NCBI RefSeq assembly: GCF_000703165.1 | Contig: NZ_JNLQ01000002.1 | Location: 2,232,001 to 2,296,000 of the forward strand | Origin: Butyrivibrio sp. AE3004 | Lineage (GTDB): Bacteria > Bacillota > Clostridia > Lachnospirales > Lachnospiraceae | Length of the DNA stretch: 64,000 nt | Reading direction: 5' to 3' | Shown: in pieces, positions 25,816-33,669 of the stretch | How positions within the stretch are numbered: the stretch's first letter is position 1 | Layout of the letters: each line of letters starts with the position of its first letter | Program-made: the position numbers and the translations under genes | Notes under the pieces: model-generated | The model's database searches: none | What the model saw: the letters and a program-made list of their open reading frames with translations, nothing else | What the model was told of the DNA's origin: nothing

Positions 25816-27903
25816 TTAATACTCGTTCCAAAGCTTTACTTTGGATATTGTTGTTCTAAGATCACACTGCAGGCATCTACCTGCTTCGCACTTTGCCTGG
25901 TCACAGGAAAGAGGCTTTTCAATCGCATCAAAACCGCATTTTCTCTTAGCGGGTTCCATTACCTCTGCCTCTGTTCTCTCAAGGTCTGCAAAGCCTTCAA
26001 TACGGCCGATGAATTTCTCAGGAGCTGTTCTGTCTGTAAGCTTCTCACTGATATCACCGTCTCCGCCAAGGAACTTATCTATGGCGATAGCTGCATCTCT
26101 TCCGCCTGCAATTGCTTCGATAACAGATCGTGTACCTGTAACCACGTCACCGGAAGCAAATACACCGTTCATGCTTGTAGCACTGTCCTTAGCAGCAATG
26201 TAAGGACCATGTGTAAGCTCAATGCCCATCTTATCAGTTCCCTCAGGCTTCTGGCCTACTGCAAAGATTACATTGTCTACTTCTACTATCTGATTTGAAC
26301 CTTCTTCAAGCTCGATGATTGCTTTTCTGTTTTCATCAAAATAGAACTTATTGACCTTCTGAAGTTCTACTCCTGTTGCTTTTGTATCTCCGGTAATTCT
26401 AAGGAAAGAATGAGCAGCATGAAGGATTACGCCTTCTTCTTCACCCTCTCTTCTTTCTTCTTCCGATGAAGTCATCTGCTGCAGATTCTCAAGGCATGCT
26501 ATATGCACTTCCTTAGCTCCCTGTCTTATAGCTGTTCTTGCGCAGTCATAAGCTACATTTCCGCCACCAAGAACCATTACCTTATCGCCAACAGGAAGAG
26601 GTTTGCCCTCTCTTGCTGCCTTTAAGAAATCAGCATTTACATAAACTCCCTCAAGATCATTACCATCGATGGGAAGCTTTGTTCCCTGATGTGTTCCGAT
26701 GGAAACAAGAACCGCGTCAAATCCATCTGCAAGAAGCTTTGCGGGTTCTTCACAAGTTTCGCCTGTCTTCAGAGTAATTCCCGCTTCAAGAATTGTGTTT
26801 ATTTCTCTGTCAAGAAGCTCATCCGGAAGTCTGTAGGAAGGAATACCGTAACGACACTGTCCACCGGCCTTTTCATTTTTCTCAAATACAGTTACTTCGT
26901 GTCCCTTCTTTGCAAGGTAATAAGCTCCCGTAAGACCTGACGGGCCTGCTCCTATGACAGCAACTTTCTTACCTGTGGGAGCATCCTTTCTTACATGCTT
27001 TTTCCACTCACCACTCTCATTAGTGGCAGCTGCTCTCTTAAGTCTGCAGATAGATACAGGAGCATTAAGCTCACCTCTCTTACACTGACTCTCGCAGTTT
27101 CTAGTGCAGACTGAGCCAAGAGTTTCAGGAAAAGGAACTTTTTCTCTGATGATGGCTGTTGCCTTGTCAAAATCGCCTTCCTTAATACTTCTTATGTATT
27201 CCGGAATATCAATATGTGCAGGACAGGTGCTTCTGCAGGGAACCACGTTCTCCTCATAGGTTCTATCAGGCTTCATGAGCTTGAAAGCATCCATAATGGA
27301 ACCTGTAGGACAAACCTCAATACAAGCACCGCAGAATCTGCAGCCTGCATCCTTAAGGCTCTTGCCTTCAGGCACACCTGCTCTGATTCCTGCATCGGTT
27401 TTTATGTAATCAAGAACCTTTACACCTCTCATCTCCTGGCAGGCACGTATGCATCGTCCGCATCGTACACATCTTGTGAAAAGATGTGAAATAAGAGGAT
27501 TGCTCTCATCATTGGGAACAGCTCTTGATTTCTTTCTCCAGCGCTCAGGGCTTACTCCCATGTATTGGTACATGGACTGCAGTTCACATTTTCCGTATTT
27601 CGGACATCCTGTACAGTCAGCAGGATGTGTGGCAAGAATCAGCTCCATGGCAGTTTTTCTGACCTTATCTGCCTCCGGACCGTTTACCGTAATCTTCATG
27701 CCATCAGTCACGATTGTCTTACAAGCGGGAACTGCCCCCTCTGTTCCGTCTATTTCAACAGAACAGAGACGACATCCTCCTTTTGCTTCAAGATCGGGAT
27801 GAGAGCAAAGATGCGGAATAAAAACGCCTGCTTCAAGGGCAGCATCAAGAACCGATGCGCCTTCTCTTGCTTCTATTTCTTTTCCGTCTATAAATATTTT
27901 CAT
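25816..27903 (-). CDS. NuoG-like ferredoxin fused to GltD/NfnB-like FAD-NAD(P) oxidoreductase
   Basis: This is a 695-residue electron hub. The N-terminal 2Fe-2S domain has Cys33, Cys44, Cys47 and Cys61. A His-Cys cluster segment (HPADCTGCPKYGKC) follows, then two 4Fe-4S motifs (CVRCGRCIRAC and CRFCGACIEVCP), together matching the start of NuoG/HydA. From about residue 220 it becomes a GltD-like module with CPAHIDIPEY, the FAD site VAVIGAGPSGLTGAYYL and the NAD(P)H site VMVLGGGNVAYDC. It probably oxidises NAD(P)H and passes electrons through Fe-S centres to the neighbouring Fe-S protein and flavoprotein. The gene is intact and there is no signal peptide. Confidence 0.92.
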   Translation of the reverse strand: MKIFIDGKEIEAREGASVLDAALEAGVFIPHLCSHPDLEAKGGCRLCSVEIDGTEGAVPACKTIVTDGMKITVNGPEADKVRKTAMELILATHPADCTGCPKYGKCELQSMYQYMGVSPERWRKKSRAVPNDESNPLISHLFTRCVRCGRCIRACQEMRGVKVLDYIKTDAGIRAGVPEGKSLKDAGCRFCGACIEVCPTGSIMDAFKLMKPDRTYEENVVPCRSTCPAHIDIPEYIRSIKEGDFDKATAIIREKVPFPETLGSVCTRNCESQCKRGELNAPVSICRLKRAAATNESGEWKKHVRKDAPTGKKVAVIGAGPSGLTGAYYLAKKGHEVTVFEKNEKAGGQCRYGIPSYRLPDELLDREINTILEAGITLKTGETCEEPAKLLADGFDAVLVSIGTHQGTKLPIDGNDLEGVYVNADFLKAAREGKPLPVGDKVMVLGGGNVAYDCARTAIRQGAKEVHIACLENLQQMTSSEEERREGEEEGVILHAAHSFLRITGDTKATGVELQKVNKFYFDENRKAIIELEEGSNQIVEVDNVIFAVGQKPEGTDKMGIELTHGPYIAAKDSATSMNGVFASGDVVTGTRSVIEAIAGGRDAAIAIDKFLGGDGDISEKLTDRTAPEKFIGRIEGFADLERTEAEVMEPAKRKCGFDAIEKPLSCDQAKCEAGRCLQCDLRTTISKVKLWNEY

Positions 27904-27920
27904 CTATCTCCTACCTTTTT

Positions 27921-27958
27921 GACCTTAGGAATATCGCACGTAGCATATTCCTTAGGTC
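27921..27958 (-). promoter_or_regulatory. Strong 14 bp hairpin between flavoprotein and Fe-S/flavin genes
   Basis: GACCTTAGGAATAT and ATATTCCTTAGGTC form an exact 14 bp stem with a 10-base loop, within 20 bases of the downstream start codon. No T run follows on either strand, so it is probably an mRNA processing or stability element, or a dyad operator, and not a terminator. Confidence 0.5.
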
Positions 27959-27997
27959 AGTTCATAATTTTCATAATCTGCCTGAAATGTTCGAATT

Positions 27998-29491
27998 TTA
28001 TTCGAAATCATCAAAATCCTCGGAGCCTGCGGAAGCGTTCTCTCCTGCGATACGTCCGCTGTTAAGGCAGAAGCCCATTGTGTTTCCTGAAAGGATGAAG
28101 GGATAACTGTCACCGAAAATGTTGCAGGCATCTGTTCCTGCGCAGTAAAGTCCCGGAATAACCTTTGCATCCTGTGTAAGAACCTGTGTCTTGTGGTTGA
28201 TCTTTACGCCGCCGAGTGAGCCGTATGCACCAACGTTCTCTCTGCAAAGATAGAAAGGAGCTTTCTCAATTGGCTGCATATATGCGCGATCTTTCTCAAA
28301 AATCTCGTCATAGCCGTTAGCACACATCTCGTTGTATTCTTCAATCTGAGCTACAAGTCCTTCTACATCGATACCTGCCTTTTCTGCAAGCTCCTCGATT
28401 GTATCTGCCTGTACGATAGGCTCATAACCGTCTGCAAGATCTCTCTCCCACTGCTCATCAAAGTGATTGAAAAGATCATGAGGATGAACGTGTGAAACGA
28501 TATCGGGACCTTTCTTCTTATACTTTTTAAGAAGCTTGCTGTCGAAGATTGAATAAGCAACTTTGCCGGGCTGAGCTGCGATTGCGTTACCTGTAAAGGT
28601 GGTGTTTGCAATCTGATCCTCGGGCATGAATCTCTGTCCGTTTCTGTTTACCCAGAGGCAGGGCTGACGGAAAGCACCGTCAAGAATGAAGTGGTTCATG
28701 TTGTCGGGAAGCTGATACATAAGCTCCATGATGCAGGGTTCGTGACCTGCACCTGCTTCCCATGCCATCTTGATTCCTTCACCCTTCATTCCGGGAATTG
28801 CGAAGTTGTAGATTGTCTTTGCATACTCGAACTCAGTCTGCTCTTTTATCATCTCCGGGTTGTCACCGAAACCGCCTGTGCAGATGATTACTGCATTTGC
28901 TCTTGCTTCGATTTCTTCGCCGTTTTTATCAACTGCGATAACACCTACTGCTGCACCATCCTCCATGATGATCTTCTTTACAGGTGTCTCAAACTGGAAA
29001 TCTACGCCAAGTTCCTTAGCTCTTTCAGTCATCTTCTTTGTCATGGCTGTTGCACAACGAGGACCGGGCATTCCGCCATCCTCAGGCTTAACAACGTGCC
29101 ATGTAAACTCACCGTCTGAGTAAGCTCTTGTTGCTTCAGGTGCGCTGAATGCTCTCTGAACACCAACAAACTCAACACCCATATCCATGAGCCAGTCGAT
29201 TGTATCTCCTGACTTGAAGTAGTAATCTCTTACCATTCTTGCGTCTACACGATAGTGTGTAAAATACATATGCTTTCTGAAAGCTTCACCGGGTGTAAGG
29301 GCAATCATGTGGTCCTTCTGGATTCTTGAACCTACACCGAGAGGTCCCATACCCATATTTGCAGCGCCACCTGTTGTTGATGACTTTTCAAAAGTAATTA
29401 CGCTTGCGCCGTTTTCAGCTGCTGCGATACTTGCTGCAAGTCCTGAAAGGCCTGCTGCCACTACGATTACATCTGACTGTAACTGTTTCAT
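27998..29491 (-). CDS. Fumarate-reductase-like FAD flavoprotein (ene-reductase/dehydrogenase)
   Basis: This 497-residue cytoplasmic FAD protein belongs to the fumarate reductase/3-ketosteroid dehydrogenase superfamily. The N-terminal dinucleotide motif reads VVAAGLSGLAASIAAAE with Ala in place of the first Gly. GGAANMG binds the FAD isoalloxazine side. The C-terminal GLYCAGTDACNIFG and YPFILSGNTMGFCLNSGR close the FAD site. It has no FMN-binding domain, heme domain or Tat/Sec signal, unlike respiratory relatives, so its electrons must come from the neighbouring soluble Fe-S proteins. The likely chemistry is reduction or oxidation of a C=C bond next to a carbonyl; the substrate is unknown. The ribosome binding site is GGAGGAA. 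Confidence 0.88.
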   Translation of the reverse strand: MKQLQSDVIVVAAGLSGLAASIAAAENGASVITFEKSSTTGGAANMGMGPLGVGSRIQKDHMIALTPGEAFRKHMYFTHYRVDARMVRDYYFKSGDTIDWLMDMGVEFVGVQRAFSAPEATRAYSDGEFTWHVVKPEDGGMPGPRCATAMTKKMTERAKELGVDFQFETPVKKIIMEDGAAVGVIAVDKNGEEIEARANAVIICTGGFGDNPEMIKEQTEFEYAKTIYNFAIPGMKGEGIKMAWEAGAGHEPCIMELMYQLPDNMNHFILDGAFRQPCLWVNRNGQRFMPEDQIANTTFTGNAIAAQPGKVAYSIFDSKLLKKYKKKGPDIVSHVHPHDLFNHFDEQWERDLADGYEPIVQADTIEELAEKAGIDVEGLVAQIEEYNEMCANGYDEIFEKDRAYMQPIEKAPFYLCRENVGAYGSLGGVKINHKTQVLTQDAKVIPGLYCAGTDACNIFGDSYPFILSGNTMGFCLNSGRIAGENASAGSEDFDDFE

Positions 29492-29508
29492 TGTTTATTC
29501 CTCCAATA

Positions 29509-29970
29509 TCATTCTTTTCCACAAATGTTTTCTGTTATCTTTTCAGCCGGACGATTCCATAGGAAAGAAACGATAAATCCGACAATATAAATCGGAACGA
29601 ATGTTGTAAGCATTCCGATAAAGTATGCAATTATAGGAGCGTGGTTCAAAATACATACATTAAAGTATGTAAGGATCAGGCAGTTGATCACAACGTAAGT
29701 AAGATTAACAACTGCATTTATGCAAAGACCAAAGGGAAGTGTGTCCGGTTTTGTCTTGCAAAACATCGCAAAAGAAACTCCCCATTCTACACAGGGTATA
29801 GCCACACCTATAACAAATGAAATCACATAAGCTATAAGAAAATTTATGATTAAAAGCTGTGGTATTACCGTGTGTATTGCCAAAAGCTGTGCTGTAAGCG
29901 AAATAGCAAGCGCTATCGGCACATTCATTATCAATGCGTTTACTGCACGATATTTAAAACTTTTTTTCAT
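29509..29970 (-). CDS. Small four-helix membrane protein (unknown)
   Basis: This is an integral membrane protein of about 153 residues with four hydrophobic helices and a basic N-terminus (MKKSFKYRAVNALIMN). I do not recognise the family with confidence; small DUF2798-like proteins look similar. The start at 29970 is preferred because an AGGG lies six bases upstream; ATG 29976 and TTG 29985 are alternatives. All candidate starts lie within or just after the end of the FMN reductase gene, and its stop is 17 bases from the flavoprotein start, so it is firmly inside the operon. A transport or membrane-anchoring role is possible but unsupported. Confidence 0.75.
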   Translation of the reverse strand: MKKSFKYRAVNALIMNVPIALAISLTAQLLAIHTVIPQLLIINFLIAYVISFVIGVAIPCVEWGVSFAMFCKTKPDTLPFGLCINAVVNLTYVVINCLILTYFNVCILNHAPIIAYFIGMLTTFVPIYIVGFIVSFLWNRPAEKITENICGKE

Positions 29971-29981
29971 AGCCATCCCTA

Positions 29982-30926
29982 TCAAATCCCCTTAAATGTC
30001 TTCTCTTTGTATCTGATGATCTTCTTGCCGACAATCTCTCTGTTCTCAGGATTTTCGAAGAAGCCACCCTGTGTACGTCCGATTTCCTCAAGATGTCTTG
30101 CTCTTCCCTCAACAGTTGTACGATCCTTTAAGAGACCATCCTTCTGAATAACGAACTTCCACTTTCCGTCCTCTGTCTGCTCAAGGTTTCCGCCTGCTCC
30201 GCAAACCTGACACTCAATAGGATAATGAAGTCCGTCCCACTGAGGTTCGCCGAGAACAAGTGCGTTGGAGTGACAGTTAGGGCACCATCCCATGTTCTCA
30301 TCTCCAAGCCACCCTCTCTTCTCAACAGGAGTCTTTACTGCTTCGATGATGTTTTCACCCATCTTGTGTGCTCTTGCGATAAGCTCATCGTCAAGGAGGC
30401 ACTGTGCGGGTCCCGGTACTCTTGTTGCAAGGATCATATCAACAACCTTCATGTCTGTTGTAAACATTGTTGCCTGAAGTCCTTCAAGAGCCATTGACTG
30501 CCATGCACGAGTTGATCCGCCTACAGAAATCAGTCCTGCAACTCTGTCTCTGTGCTCAATAGCACCGATTGTCTCAAGAAATGCTGTCTCATAACTAAGA
30601 CTTCTCTGTGCGAATGTCAGATAATTAGCGGATGGCATTAAGTCATATGTAGGAACTGAATAGATTACAGCATCCTGGTTCAGCAGAACGTCCATGATTT
30701 TCTTCTTGTCGTCCTTCTCATCAAGAACACAACCTACGTTTTTACCCTGTGACATTCCGATTGTGCAGGATGTGCAGCCTGTGCAGTCAAGGATGTTGTA
30801 ATCTCTCAAATTGATCATTGTTACCTCAGCTCCAGCCTCTTCACAGGCAATAAGAGCTTCCTTTAACAAGATTTCGCTGTTACTGTTTTTTCTTCCGGCA
30901 GTAACCCCCATTACTTTGATACTCAT
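29982..30926 (-). CDS. NADPH-dependent FMN reductase-like flavodoxin with C-terminal zinc ribbon
   Basis: This 314-residue protein has a flavodoxin-like FMN domain (about residues 1-200) with GVTAGRKNSNSEILL at the phosphate loop, a CTGCTSC cysteine cluster as in iron-sulfur flavoproteins, and SVPTYDLMPSAN. A zinc-ribbon segment follows, with CPNCHSNAL near residue 215 and CQVCGAGGN near residue 240. It is the first gene of the minus-strand run and faces the PucR-type regulator across a 173 bp divergent promoter region. The ribosome binding site is AAGGGAG. It may reduce a flavin or directly reduce an organic substrate; the zinc ribbon could dock a partner. Confidence 0.85.
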   Translation of the reverse strand: MSIKVMGVTAGRKNSNSEILLKEALIACEEAGAEVTMINLRDYNILDCTGCTSCTIGMSQGKNVGCVLDEKDDKKKIMDVLLNQDAVIYSVPTYDLMPSANYLTFAQRSLSYETAFLETIGAIEHRDRVAGLISVGGSTRAWQSMALEGLQATMFTTDMKVVDMILATRVPGPAQCLLDDELIARAHKMGENIIEAVKTPVEKRGWLGDENMGWCPNCHSNALVLGEPQWDGLHYPIECQVCGAGGNLEQTEDGKWKFVIQKDGLLKDRTTVEGRARHLEEIGRTQGGFFENPENREIVGKKIIRYKEKTFKGI

Positions 30927-31041
30927 AATGTTTCTCCCTTTTTTAATAGATATGTCATACGTTAGTTAAGAATTTATCATTCTCTGTTCCTCTTTACATC
31001 CAACAGATATTGAGTAAAAATGGTAAATATCGCGCACCTTT

Positions 31042-31057
31042 TCCGACGAATGTCGGA
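31042..31057. promoter_or_regulatory. Candidate operator in the divergent promoter region
   Basis: TCCGAC-GAAT-GTCGGA is an exact 6+6 bp inverted repeat located 43 bases upstream of the PucR-type regulator start, in the gap shared with the divergent operon. It is the only good dyad in 30927-31099 and is the natural candidate for binding by the adjacent regulator. The -10/-35 boxes of either promoter are not clear. Confidence 0.45.
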
Positions 31058-31099
31058 TGTAACTTAAAATTACGAAAATAATCCCAGAGGTCAGATAAA

Positions 31100-32632
31100 A
31101 TGGCATATATTACAGATATTGTTAACGGAATAACAAAAAAATACAGAGTAGAAGTTCATGGAAATTATCAAAAGAGACATTCAATTGACGGAATACGTTT
31201 CCTTGATAAGACTGATGTAAATATTGAGCATCTGACACCCGGGCTTTTATACCTTGCAGACTACCGGATTTTTGGAGATGCACAGGTTTACGGCGATGTA
31301 TTTTTTATAGGAACAGGAGATGCCACTCCTGTATCGGACTCTCTGTATGTCAGGGAAGAGCTTGATATTTTTGAATTATATAATCTGATGGAAGATGTCA
31401 TTTTGACCTATCAGAGAATTGATGTGCAAAAGCAGAGTCTTTTTTCCGTATTGCATAACGGCTATGGTATCGAGGCTCTTCTTCAGACCGCAAACAAATA
31501 TCTTGAAAATCCCGTTGTTGTATGTGACAGCAGCTATGGCATAATCGCTTCCTACCCGGAACTGGCAGACCGTGAAAATCTGGAAATCAGAAATAACCGC
31601 CTTACTGTTCGTGCAAGGAACTCGGCAGACATGGAGCAAAAAAAAATCACCGAGCGAATATATCACTCGGTGTATCCCTTTGCAGTTAAGTTCGATGATT
31701 ATCCTTTTGACTGGATTTTTGAAAGTATACGAATAAAGCATGCTGTTGTCGGATACATCTGTATCATCTGCAACAATCGCGAATATGTGGAAAATGACCT
31801 GGATCTTATTCATTCACTCGCACAGATGGTATCCATCCAGCTTCAAAAGGATGACTCCTATCGAAATCCTCAGGGCATAAAATATGATATGTTTCTAAAG
31901 GACCTTTTTGCCAGACATTTTGATGAGGGAACTGCCCTTTCGCAGCTTACTCTTCTCGGAGTAAAGCCCAAGGAATACTATTACATACTAGCCTGCAGCT
32001 TTACCGTTTCGTCAAAGAGACTTATGGCTTACCACCATTATATCCACCAGCTGACCACGATTTTCACAAACAGCGTCACCGGTGTCTTCGGAAACCGCTT
32101 TGTAACACTGGTGTCCACTTCTAAAATGATGACCCTGAATGAAAAAACGTCAAACAGACTTGAAACCTTTCTTACCATGAACCATATGATAGGAACAGTC
32201 AGCTACCTGTACGATAAATTAGGTGACAGCTCTGCTTATTTCAACCAATGCCAGGGACTGTTATCCCAAAGACTCTCCGTTTTTAATGAGTCTCCCATAA
32301 TCTATTATCAGGATTATTATTTAAAACACATTCTGAATATGCAGAGTAAACACGACCTTGTTATGGCATCCGTGCATCCTTCCGTAAAATTCATGAAGAA
32401 GTATGATGAAGAAAACGGAACAAACTACACCTCTACCCTTCAGACTTATTTTGAAAATAACAGAAGCGCACCTGCTACTGCAAATGCGCTTTTCATACAT
32501 AAATCAACCTTGTTTTATCGCTTCGATAAAATGAAACAGTTATTTGGAATAACGCTTGATGACAAGGATGCTCTTTTTTCTTATGAGTATTCCCTGAAGA
32601 TCTTAGAACCGGGTACCGTACATGAGCACTAG
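31100..32632 (+). CDS. PucR/CdaR-type transcriptional regulator
   Basis: This 510-residue regulator has an N-terminal sensory region like those of PucR-family proteins, a GAF-like middle (VVVCDSSYGIIASYP near residue 150) and a C-terminal PucR helix-turn-helix near residue 455 (TLQTYFENNRSAPATANALF, then HKSTLFYRFDKMKQLFG). Such proteins usually activate catabolic genes in response to a pathway metabolite. Divergent placement from the ten-gene flavin/thiolase run makes that run its obvious target. The gene ends 8 bases from the convergent ABC permease gene, with no obvious terminator between them. A CAGAGG site precedes the ATG. Confidence 0.87.
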   Translation: MAYITDIVNGITKKYRVEVHGNYQKRHSIDGIRFLDKTDVNIEHLTPGLLYLADYRIFGDAQVYGDVFFIGTGDATPVSDSLYVREELDIFELYNLMEDVILTYQRIDVQKQSLFSVLHNGYGIEALLQTANKYLENPVVVCDSSYGIIASYPELADRENLEIRNNRLTVRARNSADMEQKKITERIYHSVYPFAVKFDDYPFDWIFESIRIKHAVVGYICIICNNREYVENDLDLIHSLAQMVSIQLQKDDSYRNPQGIKYDMFLKDLFARHFDEGTALSQLTLLGVKPKEYYYILACSFTVSSKRLMAYHHYIHQLTTIFTNSVTGVFGNRFVTLVSTSKMMTLNEKTSNRLETFLTMNHMIGTVSYLYDKLGDSSAYFNQCQGLLSQRLSVFNESPIIYYQDYYLKHILNMQSKHDLVMASVHPSVKFMKKYDEENGTNYTSTLQTYFENNRSAPATANALFIHKSTLFYRFDKMKQLFGITLDDKDALFSYEYSLKILEPGTVHEH

Positions 32633-32640
32633 TACATCTG

Positions 32641-33669
32641 TTATTTTCCGGAAGAAGCAAATTTTTCTCTGATCTGCGGGCCAGCAACCTGGATCAGGAT
32701 CACGAGGATAAGTATGATTCCTTTGATCGCGTTGTTTATAAGAGAATCCATCTTAAGAGCGATGATAATCTTATCAATTACTGTATAGGAAAGTGATCCG
32801 AAAAGAACACCTATCATCTTTCCCTTTCCGCCAGACATTGCTATTCCGCCGAGTACTACTGCTGCTATTGCATACATTTCATAGCTGTTGCCTGTTGTTG
32901 CGGGATCCGATGAACCGTTCATGCAGATCCAGAGGAAAGCTGCAGCACCGATCATGATTCCCATGATCACAAAGGACATCATCTTCATAAGCCTTACATT
33001 TATACCGCTCATGAAAGCTCCCTTTTCACTCGAACCTACAGCATAAACCTTTTTACCGAACTTAGTGTCGTTAGTGATATATACAAAAAGAGCTGTAAAG
33101 ATTATCAGTACGATTCCCACTATCGGAATGGTTGCAACCTTGCCGTTACCAAAGCCATACATGCTGTTATAACCGTCAAAGCTTGCTGTCATCTTGTAAA
33201 CAGAGCTTCCTCCTCCGATGAGGTTCTTTGAAATATGCTGGCAAAAGTACTGAGCAAAGGATCTGTAGGTCAGCATGGTTGCAAGTGTCACAATGAATGA
33301 TGGCATCTTTACAACGCCCACAAAGAAGCCGTTTACAAGTCCGAGTGCCGCACCCATAACCAGTGCAAAAATGAGTGTTGCAGGGATATTGCCGCCTGTC
33401 ATATTAAATATCACAACTGAAAAACCGCTGACAAAGGCAAGTGTTGAACCTGCAGACAGATCAATTTCGCCTGTAAGACACACAAGTCCCATACCAAGAG
33501 CAACTATGCCGATAACTGCCGAATGACGGAAGATATTCATCGTAGCACTCCAGGTAAATGAGCTGCTTGTCATGGCATATACCAGAAAAATAATGAAAAA
33601 TACAAAAATGAAGCTGTAACCTCTCCAGATTTTTCCTAATGTATTTGTTTTACTATTGTTTGTGTTCAT
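32641..33669 (-). CDS. Sugar ABC transporter permease (RbsC type)
   Basis: This 342-residue inner-membrane permease has about nine helices and belongs to the ribose/galactose/xylose importer family. GEIDLSAGSTLAFVSGFSVV and the EAA-like segment NGFFVGVVKMPSFIVTLATM are characteristic. A single permease gene implies a homodimer. Its ATG overlaps the ATPase stop by four bases. The imported sugar cannot be told from this gene; a pentose, hexose or related compound is expected. Confidence 0.93.
   Translation of the reverse strand: MNTNNSKTNTLGKIWRGYSFIFVFFIIFLVYAMTSSSFTWSATMNIFRHSAVIGIVALGMGLVCLTGEIDLSAGSTLAFVSGFSVVIFNMTGGNIPATLIFALVMGAALGLVNGFFVGVVKMPSFIVTLATMLTYRSFAQYFCQHISKNLIGGGSSVYKMTASFDGYNSMYGFGNGKVATIPIVGIVLIIFTALFVYITNDTKFGKKVYAVGSSEKGAFMSGINVRLMKMMSFVIMGIMIGAAAFLWICMNGSSDPATTGNSYEMYAIAAVVLGGIAMSGGKGKMIGVLFGSLSYTVIDKIIIALKMDSLINNAIKGIILILVILIQVAGPQIREKFASSGK

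Noticed and set aside
29509..29985. TTG start at 29985 for the small membrane protein
   Set aside because: An ATG at 29970 has a better-spaced AGGG site; the TTG lies inside the end of the upstream gene with no suitable site.
19833..30926. Assignment of the ten-gene run to the known anaerobic phloroglucinol or bile-acid 7-dehydroxylation pathways
   Set aside because: The hallmark genes (phloroglucinol reductase, cyclohydrolase, or BaiB/BaiF/BaiE/BaiCD-type ligase, transferase and dehydratase) are absent; only broad enzyme families are shared.
22590..30926. A fatty-acid or polyketide synthase cluster
   Set aside because: There is one ACP and one thiolase-like enzyme, but no malonyl transferase, ketoreductase, dehydratase or synthase modules.
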